DNA of 64,000 bases, taken from contig NW_024727688.1 in NCBI RefSeq assembly GCF_018991925.1, positions 186,001 to 250,000 on the forward strand, given 5' to 3'. The stretch comes from Homarus americanus (lineage: Eukaryota > Arthropoda > Malacostraca > Decapoda > Nephropidae). The translations under genes were made by a program, and so were the position numbers. This document shows positions 11,516 to 25,154 of the stretch, piece by piece (position 1 is the stretch's first letter; each line of letters opens with the position of its first letter). Under the pieces are notes generated by a model. It was not told the origin of the DNA and did no database searches. It saw only the letters and a list, made by a program, of their open reading frames with translations.

Positions 11516-11548
<33 letters not shown>
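11390..11548. repeat. (ACAG)n and (CT)n microsatellites
   Basis: An (ACAG)n run lies at about 11390-11424 and a (CT)n run at 11518-11548. Confidence 0.93.
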
Positions 11549-11551
<3 letters not shown>

Positions 11552-11782
11552 GCACGAATGTTATTACACAACCATGAATGCATTACGGGGTTCTGCCAAC
11601 GCATTCATTTTCCCTGACGGACTGGGAAATGTGGAACAGGAGGAGCTAGTCGACGCTGTGTGGGCCTCCTCTTTACCTAATGTTATCTCTGAGTATTTCA
11701 AATATTCGCAGGGAGGAAAAAAATAAGGATAAATAAGAGAAAATAATCGGTATCTTAGTGTGATGGAGGGGAAAGAAAATGG

Positions 11783-11870
11783 GAGACTCACCAAGACCTC
11801 TGCAGAAAATGGGAGACTCGCTAAGACCTCTGCAGAAAATGAAGCTCACTAACAGCCCTACAGAAATAAA
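11783..11870. repeat. 30-bp tandem repeat, 2-3 copies
   Basis: GAAAATGGGAGACTC followed by ACCAAGACCTCTGCA occurs twice nearly perfectly, then once in decayed form. Confidence 0.85.
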
Positions 11871-14060
11871 AATAATGCAAAATTACTGGTACATTAAGGG
11901 GAGATATTTATAGGAAACTGTAAATCCCTATAGACCAAAAAAATAAATACATTTATACTTAAAAGATGAAAATTACTACAAAACGGAAATTCAACTATAC
12001 ACATCACCAGTAACTTGACAAAAACATCACTAGGATATTAACAAAAATATGTAAGCAAGAACAGAGATAAAATACGAAATGAAAGAAAAACTACGAAATG
12101 GTGCAGAAAAATAAACTAAAACGTAATTTTTTTTTCAGAAGGAAATTCACTTGATACTTTTTTTCTAATAAATAGAGGAATTCTGGGATGCCTTGAGGAT
12201 ATTAGCCCTGCACTTATTTGTTCTCCAGAGCTTTAATAATTAATGGCAGGAAAATGTGTTTATGCAAATTACATATTTACTTTGATATTAAGCACTGTTA
12301 GTACATACCGCCGGGCATAGGGTGTCCAATTGTTGAGGTCTAGTTTTTTCACGATCTTATAATTTATATTTCTCCTTACACTCTTTTTCAATTACTAAGG
12401 CTTGGTTCTTTTTTGCCATTTTTTTAATCTCCGTTTTTCATCATTCGTTCTCTCTATTGATCGTTCCAAATATTATCTTTCCCTCGTTTAAATTTTCTTT
12501 CTCTACCTTAGGCTCTACTTATAAAAAGTTCTCCCTCTCTCGGATATTTTCATTCTCTCGATTTTCGAACCAAGATATACGCAGTACACACGCTGTACAA
12601 AGTGAAATTTCAACGTGCTTTCACAAACACAAACACACACACACACAAACACACACACACAAACACACACAGTGACTGACATTCATAATTATGTTGGCCA
12701 TAATGAAGACATTGCGCACAATTTAACAATACAAGACTACCGCCACACAGGGAGTGTTCTTGTTACTTCACCACTTATCAGTACCCGCTGAGAGAACACG
12801 TATTGACATTTGTATTGGCATTTCTCCCACGTCTCAAAGTCCACAATACGAACCAGTGTTTGGGGTAAATTGGTTCCTTGCTCCTCCGCACAGAGCCGAG
12901 AGGAGTGACAGTCGGAACACAGAGACGTGGCATGAAGACGGACAGGTGAGGCAATATGGACCCCGTCGTGGGAGAGCAGCAGGTAATTGATACTGGAGGT
13001 TGGGTGTCCTGGCTGACTCTTCGACCTGTTCCTCTGTCCGATATGTCACTGTGGGAAAGGTCTCCGAGCGTGTGTTTCTCGCGCAGTGCTAAGTGGTCAC
13101 AACTTTGTGTGTGTGTGTGTGTGTGTGTATTATAACCTACCCTCCTACTCCTCCTGTTACCCTACTCCTCCTTTCGTTACCCTCATCCTGCTCTCGTCAC
13201 CCTCTTCCTCCTCCGTTACCCTCCTACTCCTCCCGTTACCCTCCTCCTCCTCCCGTTACCCTCCTCCTCCTTCCACTAATACTCGTATAACAAAGACGGA
13301 TATATAACTAACTCCTATAAGAGAATAAATAACAATATTATCTACAAATGGGATTATGCAACACTAATACTCAACATTATTTCACATGTAAAAAATATAA
13401 TTGAAATTTCAGCAAACTTTACTAGCATCAACATAATTAATTTCTCTCCAGCGATTAAAAAAAAAATAAAAATTTCGTCCGAGTTTTATGTTTAAATACA
13501 TCACTTCCTCTTAACATAGAAAAAAAAATAATAACTTTTCTTCCTGATTAAGTAAAATATGAGTATTTTTCGTCCCTTGATTTGTAATATGAGAATAATG
13601 TAAGTTTTGGGAGTTGACTTTTGTTTGTCGTCGGTGTGTATGACTGGAGTACTGGTGACGACACACTCCAGGGTATAGGACCTTGTGTATCATGTCACCA
13701 CTACCTACTCCACACACACACACACACACCAAAAACACCCTGCATTGGCCTTCATTACAGATACAACAAATATAATGAATAACAAATAAATTAAAAGTTA
13801 TAAGTTATACAAGATGTGGCCATAAAATGCATTAGTAGGAGCTCGTTGAAAGGTGTTTATGTGTAATATATGCGAGCTTATCAGAATACATTCATAGAGC
13901 TAACTGGTGCATCTAAAAATCGAGATAGCTTGCTTGAGAGACCAACGAAAGTCACGCACAGCATTTTCATACTTGCAAGCATTTTTCCTACACGGTTCAC
14001 TGTGGTTAAGTCTCGAGGCCAACCCAGAATTTCGTTCATTCCTTGTTATTCATTCTCTCT
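11871..14060. other. Non-coding DNA with short CA/GT runs
   Basis: Short CA-rich (about 12628-12671) and GT (about 13105-13128) runs occur, plus a C/T-rich patch near 13135-13275. A more GC-rich part at 12830-13080 has open frames on both strands, but none was recognised. Confidence 0.5.
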
Positions 14061-14063
14061 AGC

Positions 14064-14495
14064 TGCGGTAATATGTGGGTCAGATATAATGTTCCCCTTC
14101 CTTAACACTGCGGTAACGTGTGTAGGCCAGATATAATGTACCACCTTCCATAACACTGCGGTAACGTGTGAAGGCCAGACATAATGTACCACCTTCCTTA
14201 ACACTGCGGTAACGTGTGCAGGCCAGATATAATGTACCACCTTCCATAACACTGCGGTAACGTGTGTAGGCCACATATAATGTACCACCTTCCATAACAC
14301 TGCGGTAACGTGTGAAGGCCAGATATAATGTACCACCTTCCATAACACTGCGGTAACGTGTGTAGGCCAGATATAATGTACCACCTTCCATAACATTGCG
14401 GTAACGTGTGTAGGCCAGATATAATGTACCACCTTCCATAACACTGCTGTAACAACTGTGAGCCAGATATAATGTACCAACTTCCAAAACACTGG
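14064..14495. repeat. 48-bp minisatellite, about 8-9 copies
   Basis: Units beginning CGGTAACGTGTGTAGGCCAG recur exactly every 48 bp (for example at 14111 and 14159). Because 48 is a multiple of three and the unit lacks stops, three minus-strand frames stay open and translate to 16-residue repeats. The outermost copies are more diverged, as usual for unequal exchange. Confidence 0.97.
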
Positions 14496-17400
14496 CCAAA
14501 TATTCTTAACCTGTTATTCACTGTGACTACGTAAGCACAAAGGTTCAGTCTCATCTCACACATTATTCTGGTAGAAAGGTTCGCACTCCCAGCTCACTCA
14601 CTATCCTGATATAAAGGTTCAAACTCTCAACACATCCTGGCATTAAAGGTTCAAACTCTCTCACCCCCAGCAGAAATAGTATTCACAAGAGCTTGAGCAC
14701 GTGCCAAATCTAAAACTTCATTCACGATTAAACAATTTCATTAAGTTTCAGGAGAGCGATTGCGAGTTAGCCCAAACTACTATAAATGATTCTTCTCTGT
14801 AGGACGCCAACTGGCCAACTCATCTTTATTCAGGTTCTAATTAAGGAGGCGAGGAGCACAAAAGGCAGTAGGTAAGTTGACGGTATAAAAATAAGAACCA
14901 GTGAGAGAGAGAGAGATATGAATTGAATATACAGCCCGTGGCATATTCTGAATCTGGGGAGACGAGGGGAAGGGTATTTACAGATGCTTCACCACTTTAC
15001 TAGATTTTAAAGTTTAATCACATTGTGTAACTTCTGGGGGAACTGACGTGAATTTCACTTTGCATGCTCACACTTGGAAAATAGTTGAGGTACACGACCT
15101 AAACCAGGACACACACACACACACGGTAATCTGATCAAGTATTTGCCTCTGAGCGCCACATCACATTTAATTCAATGTAAATATAGGAGACTGCATGGCC
15201 TTATTTGGGAATATTCTCAGGTAAATCTGTTAGTTTACACGAGTGGATGATTTGCATTAAAAGAGTGTGTGTGTATGTGGGTGAGGAGGCGGTGCTGGGA
15301 CTAAGGTACGTGGCTAACGAGGCTAATTGGAAACATCCAAGGTTCTCTCTCTTAACTCTGCCCACCACAACATCTCCTGCCGGCGTGGGTCTGTTTCTGC
15401 ACCACTGGCTTTAAACATTTCGGCGAGAAAAAGTATTACAACCTTAAATTCCCAAACTATGTGTAGTCTGAATATAAAGCCGATATACTGAACATATAAT
15501 ATATACGAGTATATAAAGTTAATCCTTAATTAGTGACACCCGTATAAGCTTCTGTTATATAAATAAAAGTGTACGTTTTACGCTCCCAAATATTTGACTA
15601 TATTGTTGTAAAATGCTAGGCTTAATTTAAAAGAAATTCTTGTCACATTTTTGCTTATTCATGAACCGAAGCTGTCGTTTCCTTAATCTGTTTATTCACT
15701 GCAACTGACGGCCAGCGCTCCAGTTTAATCCAATCATACGACAATAAAACTGTTCTTTTGCTCCAGTTATCTAACACCTGGTGGTCTATTATTTAAACTT
15801 ATTTACATAAACACCAGCTACGCTGCTCACACAATTCACGAAATAACTAAACCAGTCAACCAAGTGTATCTTATTTAACTAGTAATTACAACTCTTCTCC
15901 CCCAACAGTTACTGGTTTAAAGTCATTCAGTAATATCGTGTAAAAATAATGACTAATTCGGGGATTTCGTGATATTCCTGAATATTTTGGGAATTTCGTG
16001 AAGTCCCTGAGTGAACCAATAATTACATGAAATTACTTAAATTTCCAAGGATTTCACGGAATTACTGGTTTCATAATATTACACTTAAATCGAACGCACT
16101 CAATCCCCCGATTAAAATCTTCGAATTATGTTTATTGTTAAGTTCTTCAAGTTCTTGAGTGTTTGCCAAGTTTCAAGAAAATCTGTCAACTCCTTCAAAA
16201 GTTACCATTCACACTACCGCGTATTTTGACCACGGTACACACCACGGGCGACGCCTCTCGTTAGGAGATAAAGTTACTTACGGTGCAGCAGGTACACTCG
16301 TGTTGAGTCTCAGTGTAGACTTTCATCACGCAGTGTTTGATCAAGTATCAGTTAAAAAATTAATAAAATCATCACAATAACAAAGACGACCAATCAGACT
16401 ACCGAAACGGGTCAAAACGTAATCAAAATATGACATAGTTGCTATAACAGCCATCGTGGGAAGGTTGAAACACATATTTCAGTCCTCTAGATCAATCTTT
16501 ATCAATATCAGTTTCTAAAAATAAAAAAAAAATAGTAATCGTGCGCACATTTTACTGCTAGAGTCCACGTTTAATTAGAGGTGCACGACCCTCCTCCGTG
16601 CTGCTAGAGTGGGTCTGCCCCATATATGTTGGTAATTCATCAAATACGTAGTGTATGTAAGTATTCCCGAGTGTTGAAATGTCTACGACAATGTCGGCCA
16701 CAATGGCTCCCTCGATGAGGCAATATATTCCTTACTCTTCACGACTCAAAATTATCTACCCCAAACAACTAAGTCGTCCAGCATTACCAACCCCCCCGTA
16801 AAGTAAAGGTGTGTGTCCTTATCGCGCTGAGGATTTCAAACTCTCACCCAGTCAATTAAATAAAAACATCAACACTACCTCTAGCGACCATGTCACGTCT
16901 GCCACCCCAGGTTACTGTTCACACCAGCACCAATGTTTACTCCGGGATAATAACGGAGGCTTCTAACCGATAAACTAACCGATATCAAGCAGTTGTCTCG
17001 CTCAATAAACACACAACTCCTAACAACCTTCTGGCTTCGACCGAGACTAATAATCATGGAGACAAATACTAATAGCACGTACACATACTGTACACACCTA
17101 GAGTAGAGCAGTGTGGGGACTCACGGGCTGTAGTACCCAGAGGGCCGACATCTTGTATGGTCACGACTATCAGTCCACAGGTTGCATTTAAATGTCAAAA
17201 TTTGTACTGTAACTGTTCACTAAAGTTACACAAATGTTCCAACACATCATTGTCCGTTACGCAACATCAAGGCGGGATCTATAGTGTAAGGAAACACTCT
17301 GCTTTCGTGCACGTCCACACACAAACACTGAGGGCACAGGAATGAACACATCACCTCACCCTGACGGCCAGGAGTAAACACCGAATCACCGGCAAAGCAG

Positions 17401-17780
17401 CAGTTAGCTATGGACGCTCTCTGGTCTCTGTGTTTACCTCGTTTCCTCCATTGAAATACGACAAGACATAAGGTCGACCCCGCAATAGCTTGACGTGCTG
17501 ATTTCCTACCTTAGTTGATTTTGATGAATGTATTAGTGCCTCCGAGGGATTACAAGATAACGAACAAGTGACGATAAACTAATGAATAAGTACCTAGACT
17601 AAACACTTTATATAATCATCCATAAATTGAGTTTTATTTCCTCTAATACAAGAAAACTGGATTAATATAAACTGACGGTATATAAACTACCTGTCAGTCT
17701 GTTTAAACCCTGATATTCGAGCATTCTTTCCTGTGTGCACCCTGATTCTCATGCTCCTACCTCTCGTGTACCTTCCTTAC
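14496..17780. other. Gene-free AT-rich DNA
   Basis: No coding region was supported. Short open frames (15205-15414, 16159-16380, 16893-17084, 17157-17345) have no recognisable protein character. Confidence 0.5.
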
Positions 17781-17785
17781 ACTAC

Positions 17786-17960
17786 CTCCCTCCCACTAAC
17801 ACCTGTGCACCTCCCTCCCACTACCTCCCGTGCCTCTCCCTCCCACTACCTCCCGTGCATCTCCCCCACTACCTCCCGTGCCTCTCCCTCCCACTACCTC
17901 CCGTGCACCTCCCTCCCACTACCTCCCGTGCACCTCCCTCCCACTACCTCCCGTGCACCG
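17786..17960. repeat. ~25-bp C-rich minisatellite, about 7 copies
   Basis: The unit GTGCACCTCCCTCCCACTAC plus CTCCC repeats with variants (GTGCCTC, one shortened copy). Confidence 0.93.
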
Positions 17961-19195
17961 AATTAATTACTACAACCTACACTGCCCCGTTCTCACCGAC
18001 TGACCCTGGACTGACGTAGATTATAAACAATTCTTGATCATCCTTGTTCCCTACATCACGGTAACCGGGAGGCGCTGTCTGCTGCACCAAGGTCAAAGAC
18101 GGTGTGTATGTTAACAGGTCAATAAACACCTCTTGATATAACCTCATCCATGCCCCCCCCTCCTTCCTCCTACCCCTTCCTCATCCCTGCCTCTCCCTCA
18201 TCCCTGCCCCCTCTCCCTCATCCCTGCCCCCTTACACTATCACATCTCAACTCCCTCAACTCTCCATTTAAAAACTTACTTCTCAATGTCCTGTTTAAGG
18301 GGTTAATGGGTTCAATGTCAAGGTCAAAGGGAAGATCGCTCTGACATTTCGGGAGGAGTTTCTACATTTAAAGTTATCATACATTTTGTTTCTAATAAAT
18401 TACTCTGAGTAGATAAGATGAGGCAGCGAGTTAGTTCAGCAGATAATGTTACTTCTTCTTAACTGGCCAGGATATTGACAAAGACTGTTTTAGTTGTACC
18501 AGTCAGTTTACGAATGCAAGTCCTAACTAACTGACTGACTAGCTGACGGATCGATAGAACTTTTAGACCAGTTTGCACTAATGGTAATTATGAACACTCT
18601 TTTGACAGCCGTTTAGGTCAAAAGTATTACAATAATAATAAAACAATAAAGTTTGATTACCACGATCGTCCGCCGCATCTTTTACTAATAATACCGGCAG
18701 AATAAAATGGTCCTACAAACAACTGAAATTTTAACTGATGACCCACCTCGTGTATTGAGCTTCCAATTACCAGTCTGTCTTCCAAAACAATTAGATATTT
18801 ATCACGGGGGTATGTCATTAAAATTATTCTTTTAAATATTCGTTTGGAAGATAAGTTGGAAAGAAGTGAATTAGAGAGAAGTTCCTTAAAAAATCTCTGA
18901 TGATTTTACATAACAGGTAAGTCATAAAAGGTGTTTTGCGCTTAATTGATAAAGAAGCAGAACTTGATGCTCGTTAGTGTAGAGTAGGTCGAGAGGCTTC
19001 AGTCCGCTCTTGTTAATTAAAATGATTAATGATCCTCCAAATACGGAGACAAATGTACCCGTGTGGTTGTGAGAACGTGTACAAATGTTCAAAATGGCTT
19101 CTTTAACATTCCCTGTCGCCGGGTGTCGTATACGGAATGTTCTATGTAGTCAAGAGTAACTGCTTACCTGCGATAGTTAAAATTCCAAGACGTCA
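17961..19195. other. Non-coding DNA
   Basis: A C-rich patch lies at 18150-18235. Near 18500-18549 is one copy of a dispersed motif discussed in the findings. Nothing else was recognised. Confidence 0.5.
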
Positions 19196-19197
19196 AA

Positions 19198-19560
19198 ACA
19201 GAGAGCTGCTTCACTCTCACCGTGAACTGGTTCCCTTTAACATGACGTCAAAGCTGCGCCGAAGACATTATTAATTTGTGATGAGAATAAGGAGGTGCGT
19301 TTGACACGGGAGAGATGCTGAGATAGCGGATGTTACCTCGTCAGAAGGTGTGTGTGAGTGGTCGTCCTGGTGATGTCCCGGCGGGGGTTGAGTCGAGTCG
19401 CTCATGTCCCGCAGATACCAGCTCCAGATGATACCTGCAACAGGATCAAGTTGTCGGCGATTAGAGAGAGAACAGAGAGCCAAGGAGTGCTGCTGGGGAT
19501 ATCAGAGCGTGGTATTAACTTGTGCCTCAGACGCAGGCAACAACTTGTCCCGGGTGGCTG
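19198..19560. repeat. Unidentified dispersed repeat, copy A
   Basis: Long blocks match a second copy about 5.95 kb downstream in the same orientation. Shared segments include GTGAACTGGTTC, GACATTATTAATTTGTGATG, GGAGGTGCGTTTGACACGG and GATAGCGGATGTTACCTCGT. Similarity is strongest over 19198-19445 and fades toward 19560. A minus-strand frame shares SDEVTSAISAS-like residues with copy B but indels shift the frame elsewhere, so coding function is doubtful. Confidence 0.85.
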
Positions 19561-19967
19561 AATATTGATAGGTGGTGGAGACGAGGAGGAAGAAGCTGAA
19601 TCAATAGCCTGTAACCAAGAATGTTTCCACCACATATAACGCGCAGATGGACTAATTATTTCTCAAAGTCCACTGGTTCTGGGAGAGACGATTCGATGCT
19701 AAAATATAAAATGCTCCAACAGACTGATTATGTCTTTCAAATTCATATATAAACGTCTATTTTACTCTGGTTCTCTAACTCATGAAATTTAATAACGTGA
19801 ACATGAATAAAAATAACTATACACTATATGCGATAAATCTACTAACTACAAAAAAATCTTCCTACAATATTTTGTACCTTGTATTTAATCACATGTCTAG
19901 GTTTTGGTTTAATATTTTTTCAACTACGCTACAAAAACTATACAACTGAATATTTCAAAATTGATGT

Positions 19968-20070
<103 letters not shown>

Positions 20071-20548
20071 GATATAATATGTATTAATCTTATATCAGCG
20101 TCATCATTGCTCCAGGTATGTTCTTGTTGATGTGTCAGGTAATCGAAATATCAGCTATACTTACGTGTACTAACTATATCACTATATTGATGTATTAGTT
20201 ATAATGATATATCAGCTACAGTGAACCATCAACTATACATTTACGTGTCAACTATACCGACACAAGAGGTACATCATTAAACTCGTATCAACACAGTATA
20301 ACACACTACACATGTTTTGAGCTTCCGACACGACAAAGGAAACAGCGAACATCTATAATGCTGCGCCTCGTTATCTTTAATACGTCTCCTTCCGGCACAC
20401 AGGTAATGACACACCTGGTGCATAATAAGACGCGGACAAATAGATACACATTACCTGAGTATAACAACTGAATAAGTCATATACGCTGATGGCGAATAGT
20501 TTAAAATATGTCTGTGGTAAAAACTATGACTTTCTAGCGGAAGCATTT

Positions 20549-20705
20549 GTTAAACTTAAGACCCAGTGAACAGTGCTTAATAACTCTGGCTGTTGAAGCA
20601 CCTAAAACTAAGACCTATTGAACGGTGCTTAATAACCCTGGTAGTTAAATCACCTAAATTGAAACATAGTGAACAGTGCTTCATAATCCAGGAAAGCAAA
20701 ACACA
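20549..20705. repeat. ~52-bp degenerate tandem repeat, 3 copies
   Basis: GTGAACAGTGCTTAATAA-like cores recur at about 20566, 20618 and 20669, giving a period of 51-52 bp. The 147-codon minus-strand frame at 20577-21020 runs through this repeat and is not a convincing gene. Confidence 0.85.
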
Positions 20706-23700
20706 TAAAATGAAAAAGAATAACATCAATATATTGTTTGTGAAGCTGGCGGCCATGTGCTCAACGCCTGGGGCTGCCGTCACGCAAGAACTGGATTGAA
20801 CGATGCGGGGAAACTCCAAATGAATTAATAAGACACATGTAAGAGAGTTGAACATTCGGTGCTGGAAGATGAAAAACTCTGTTATGTTGTGAGTCGATGT
20901 GGCAGCAAGAGATGTGTTGATATGGCCAGTGTCTTCATTATCAAGAGCCACCATCAGAGAGGATCGTAAGGTAGTAATGTCTTTTAACTGATGATGAAAA
21001 TATGTCTCTCTAAACCCCAAATTAACGTAAAAAACACAGTAAAAAATGAGAATAAAAACTACCTGAACTAGTTACCTTCACATAGCACTATTTAGGATAT
21101 AAATTTAACATATAAATCTTCAGGGAAAGAATCTGTCTACCTTAATTTTCTCTGTGTTCTTGGTATTATTATCCCGTGTTCTTTTGTGGGTCAGGACGGC
21201 TTGTCAAGACGTATTTACACTATCTTGTTTGTACCTCCCTCAGCCAACCCATCAAAACTAACATACGAATTATCACTTTATTTAGTCTCTCCACGTTACA
21301 GTTTTTAGTCCATGTGATGATTTATTTATAATTGTATATTTAATTCACAAATGTCTCGCTCGAGTATCATCCCTCATAGATAAAGATTTTGTCGGCTTTC
21401 ATTATTCACAAAAGAGAAAGAGTATATTAATCACACGCACTGTAAATTATATGACGATTTTTGGCTTAGATATTGTCACATTCAATAATACTTTTGTTTC
21501 CGTTAAATGTATGTATGTTTGAGCATAACGCACGGCTCTGTGTTTAGCTTGTCAGTCAACTCTTAAGAATACCAATCCTGACTGACTGACTGACTGACCG
21601 AGAGCATATATTTTGACCAGTCCACGCAGACGCAGCTTATACCCACATACTCCACTACTCTTGTTGACCCGACAAGGAAACTTTCCAACACTCACTCACC
21701 AGATGTTACACACTAACGAATGGAAATTATTCTCCTTATAAATAATCTTGAACAGACTTTTGCTAAATAAAATAATTTGTTCGCAATTTTTTTCTCCTTA
21801 GCCCCTGCCTGTATATTAACATTAACAAATTAACCATTATAATACTAACGAGTGTGTTGACTACATTATAATCTTAAACACCCAACAAGATATTCAGTGT
21901 TGCCTCGGGTACTTGCATGTACGTACTATAATTATAAGCGCTTCCCCTCAGCTGTTTTTTGTCAGCTGCTGTGTCTCTGGTCGTTCACTAACTACTTATC
22001 CGAGTGGTAGTTACGGTAGTTTATCACTCTGATCGGTAGTTAACTGTATCTTATTAATATAAAGAAGGTTCATGTAGGAGGTGACGCTTAAACGGGGCCC
22101 AGTAGTCACAGTTACCTGTCTAATTTAACACTTAAGATTAGGACTCCTATATAATGTGTCCCAGTCCTAATGAGTCTGTCTCAGTGAATCCCAATCATAG
22201 CGTTCCTTAATCCATTTGGTTAGGTTAAGTTAGGGACTATTAGTACAGGGGCCCCATTAGGCTTGGGTCCATTAGGCATTTAACCAAGCAAAATTCGGTC
22301 TAAACTCCTCGGTCTCAAAACTACACGGCTTTACTTGAAGGAACTTTTACTAGCTTGTCAATGACTGCACTCTAAGTCATGTTTGTTACCACTTGTGTTT
22401 ACTGACGGCGTCGTTCCTTGTCCCGGGTCGGCGGCCTCTCAGTAGGTCAGGAAGCCGAAGAAATGCTGTGCATGTGTGTAACTTTACCTCCGTTATTTCT
22501 TGCATCTAATTTCGCCTTTTTAGCTACAACCATAGCTCTCTATGTGACTCATTATATACCAAAGCCTCACTCACTCACTGACAGAAAAATATGACCTACT
22601 GGCGGAGTGAATTTCTTGTGGTTATTTTATTTAGAGGACATTTTTAGTATACTTTCTGCTATACTAATATATATAACCATTCTATGCTTCGGTATAATTC
22701 TCCCGTGCTCACTAAAGAAGCAAGCAGCTCTTTCTCCGCCGCACCAGTGATCAGGGAACGTAATATGACCTTCTCCAGGGGCAGGTGTGTGGATCATCAG
22801 GGCGGATCATCACCTAGTTGTTCCCGCCGCCCACACCGTCAGCACAGTTTTCCGGCACTTCACTGATTACCTCCTGACGAAATCCCGTGATGGTGGCTTG
22901 GAAGATCTTTTACAGCAACCCGACACGAAGTATTAATTAACTAGATGGTACTGAAGAAAATATCAACTAATACTATTGTCTTCACGTAAATAATACTCAC
23001 TGTTCTGATGACCTCACTCTATAAACTTCTGATGTACTCCTATAAGATTGTGTTTTTTTGTTTTGTCTATATATATGGTTATAAAAGGTGAACAGAGATG
23101 CAGAATTTATAAGTCAAACTCACAATAAACGGAAGAAAGTGTAGATGTGTGTGTGTGTGTGTGTATGTGTATGGAGCTTCAGTTACACCTAAGTTAAAAT
23201 ATTAACCATTATAAAGTCACCAGACATATCATAAAGGACTTTAAAATGTATGAAGTTGCATGAACCGAACTTTAAACTTGTATGTATTATGAGTCACCAA
23301 ACACCTGGTTCTCTTTCCTGGCGATATAAACTTCTATATGTACTTTCTCATCCAAGTGTGTTTGATCTTAACGTTACCACTGCGATAGGTCATGCTTTGA
23401 ACGATCAAACTATAAAAAAAAACAAAAAAATACGATACTTACAAGTCACTGTACTTCATATGTGTCCAAAAAGCCCCCCAAAATATATAAACAAAATCAG
23501 TAACGAATAAATACCATAAGAAATACAACAGTAACTAAAAAAAAAAAAAAAGTAAGTAAATTTATTCCCCTCAACATTTTTTTTTAATTAATTGTATAAA
23601 ATAATAAACCTACCTGATTGACTCAACTCTTGCTTCCTTACCTCCAATCAGCTCGTGACGGCAGGTATACGAGTACCTTTCACATGACTCATTTAGCCCA

Positions 23701-24230
23701 AGTAAAAGATGAAACCCCTACCCACTTCATCACCTTAGATACACTACTTCTTTCCGTCCTTCATCTCACTAGTTTTATCAGTATATAACCCCGTCTTAGG
23801 CTACAGTTGGCCGCCTGTCAGTCTGTCGTATAGTGAAGTGGTCATTTTGCGTTACCAATACCTCCTATGAGAGGTTTTTGACACACTGGATGGAAATATT
23901 GCAAAACGGATCATGTTGGATGATGGTTCTCGGATTCTGTAACTGGGCACAACCTAGTGTCTCTTTCTCTTATTCCACTATTTCTTCTTCGTCTCCCTTC
24001 CTCTTCTGTCCTTTATTTACTTTCTTCCATTATCCTCTTCTCTCTTTTCCTTTCTCCCTCCCTTACTCCATTATCTTCCTGTTTTCTTTTATGCCTTTCC
24101 TTCTATCCGTCCCTCTGTTTTCACCCTCTCTTTCTCTCCCTTCCTTCAGCCCTCCTTTTCTATCTCCCTTCCTCCCTTCCTCCCTTCCTCCCTCTCTCTC
24201 AAACAACCCAGCAACCTGACACCATTCAGC
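20706..24230. other. Gene-free DNA with a C/T-rich tract
   Basis: Mostly AT-rich sequence without recognisable genes. A short GGTTAGGTTAAGTTAGGG patch lies at 22218-22236, a short GT run at 23144-23164, and 23960-24205 is strongly pyrimidine-rich. Confidence 0.5.
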
Positions 24231-24232
<2 letters not shown>

Positions 24233-24321
<89 letters not shown>

Positions 24322-24343
24322 TAGTAGTAGTAGTAATAGTAGT
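24233..24343. repeat. (GT)n then (AGT)n compound microsatellite
   Basis: (GT)n at 24233-24319 passes directly into (AGT)n at 24320-24343. Confidence 0.97.
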
Positions 24344-24486
24344 TTATCTCTGCGACTATTATTATTGTTTAGTAAACCATCATTAAAATCTCCGGCAAAG
24401 TTACACCTCTTTCAAGACGCTGACCTCAGTGTAGTGACTCCCAAAACTATACCAATTTCTTTTGTTTTTGTCATATTAGTGTATTG

Positions 24487-24610
24487 AAGGTTAGGTTAGG
24501 TTAGGTTAGGTTAGGTTAAGTTTGATGTTAGAAGTAAGTTAGATTAGGTTACAAAGTTAAGAGTAGGTCAGGTTAGTTTGGGCTAGAGGTGAGGTTAGGT
24601 TAGGTTCCGG
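24487..24610. repeat. Interstitial telomere-like TTAGG block
   Basis: Five to six exact GGTTA units (24489-24519) are followed by decayed ones up to 24607. TTAGG is the canonical arthropod telomere unit. The block is internal and short, so it is not a chromosome end. Confidence 0.9.
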
Positions 24611-24717
24611 TTATTAGTGAGCTCCAAATAGTGGAACTTTTTCACCTGTGTACATGAGTGTGTGTGTGTGCGTGTGTGTGTACGCAGGGCTAGGTAAATA
24701 AATATACAAATACATTT

Positions 24718-25062
24718 CCTTAGACAGCCACCAACACCTAGACAGCCACCAACACCTAGACAGCCACCAACACCTAGACAGCCACCAACACCTAGACAGC
24801 CACCAACACCTAGACAGCCACCAACACCTAGACAGCCACCAACACCTAGACAGCCACCAACACCTAGAGACAGCCACCATCACCTAGACAGCCACCAACA
24901 CCAGACAGCCACCATCACCAACACCTAGACAGCCAACACCTAGACAGCCACCAACACCTAGACAGCCACCAACACCTAGACAGCCACCAACACCTAGACA
25001 GCCACCAACACCTAGACAGCCACCAACACCTAGACAGCCACCAACACCTAGACAGCCACCAC
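24718..25062. repeat. 18-bp minisatellite, about 19 copies
   Basis: The unit TAGACAGCCACCAACACC repeats nearly perfectly, with a short irregular zone of deletions and CAC-to-CAT changes at about 24865-24940. It has no unique spacers, so it is not CRISPR-like. Confidence 0.98.
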
Positions 25063-25154
25063 CTCCTACGCTCGTCTCTGTTCTGTCTGAGTCGTCCAGT
25101 TTATCGCAAGAAGTTCACACACAATTGGTGTTGAAAATGCATGACTGTGGGAGC

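Noticed and set aside
20577..21020. 147-codon minus-strand ORF outside long microsatellites
   Set aside because: Part of it crosses a 52-bp tandem repeat, and no motif or homologous family was recognised. I judged it a chance ORF.
24487..24610. Chromosome end
   Set aside because: The TTAGG block is short, partly mutated and flanked by unique DNA on both sides.
24718..25062. CRISPR-like regular array
   Set aside because: It is a head-to-tail 18-bp minisatellite without unique spacers in a eukaryotic window. The same applies to the 28-bp array at 56985-57336.
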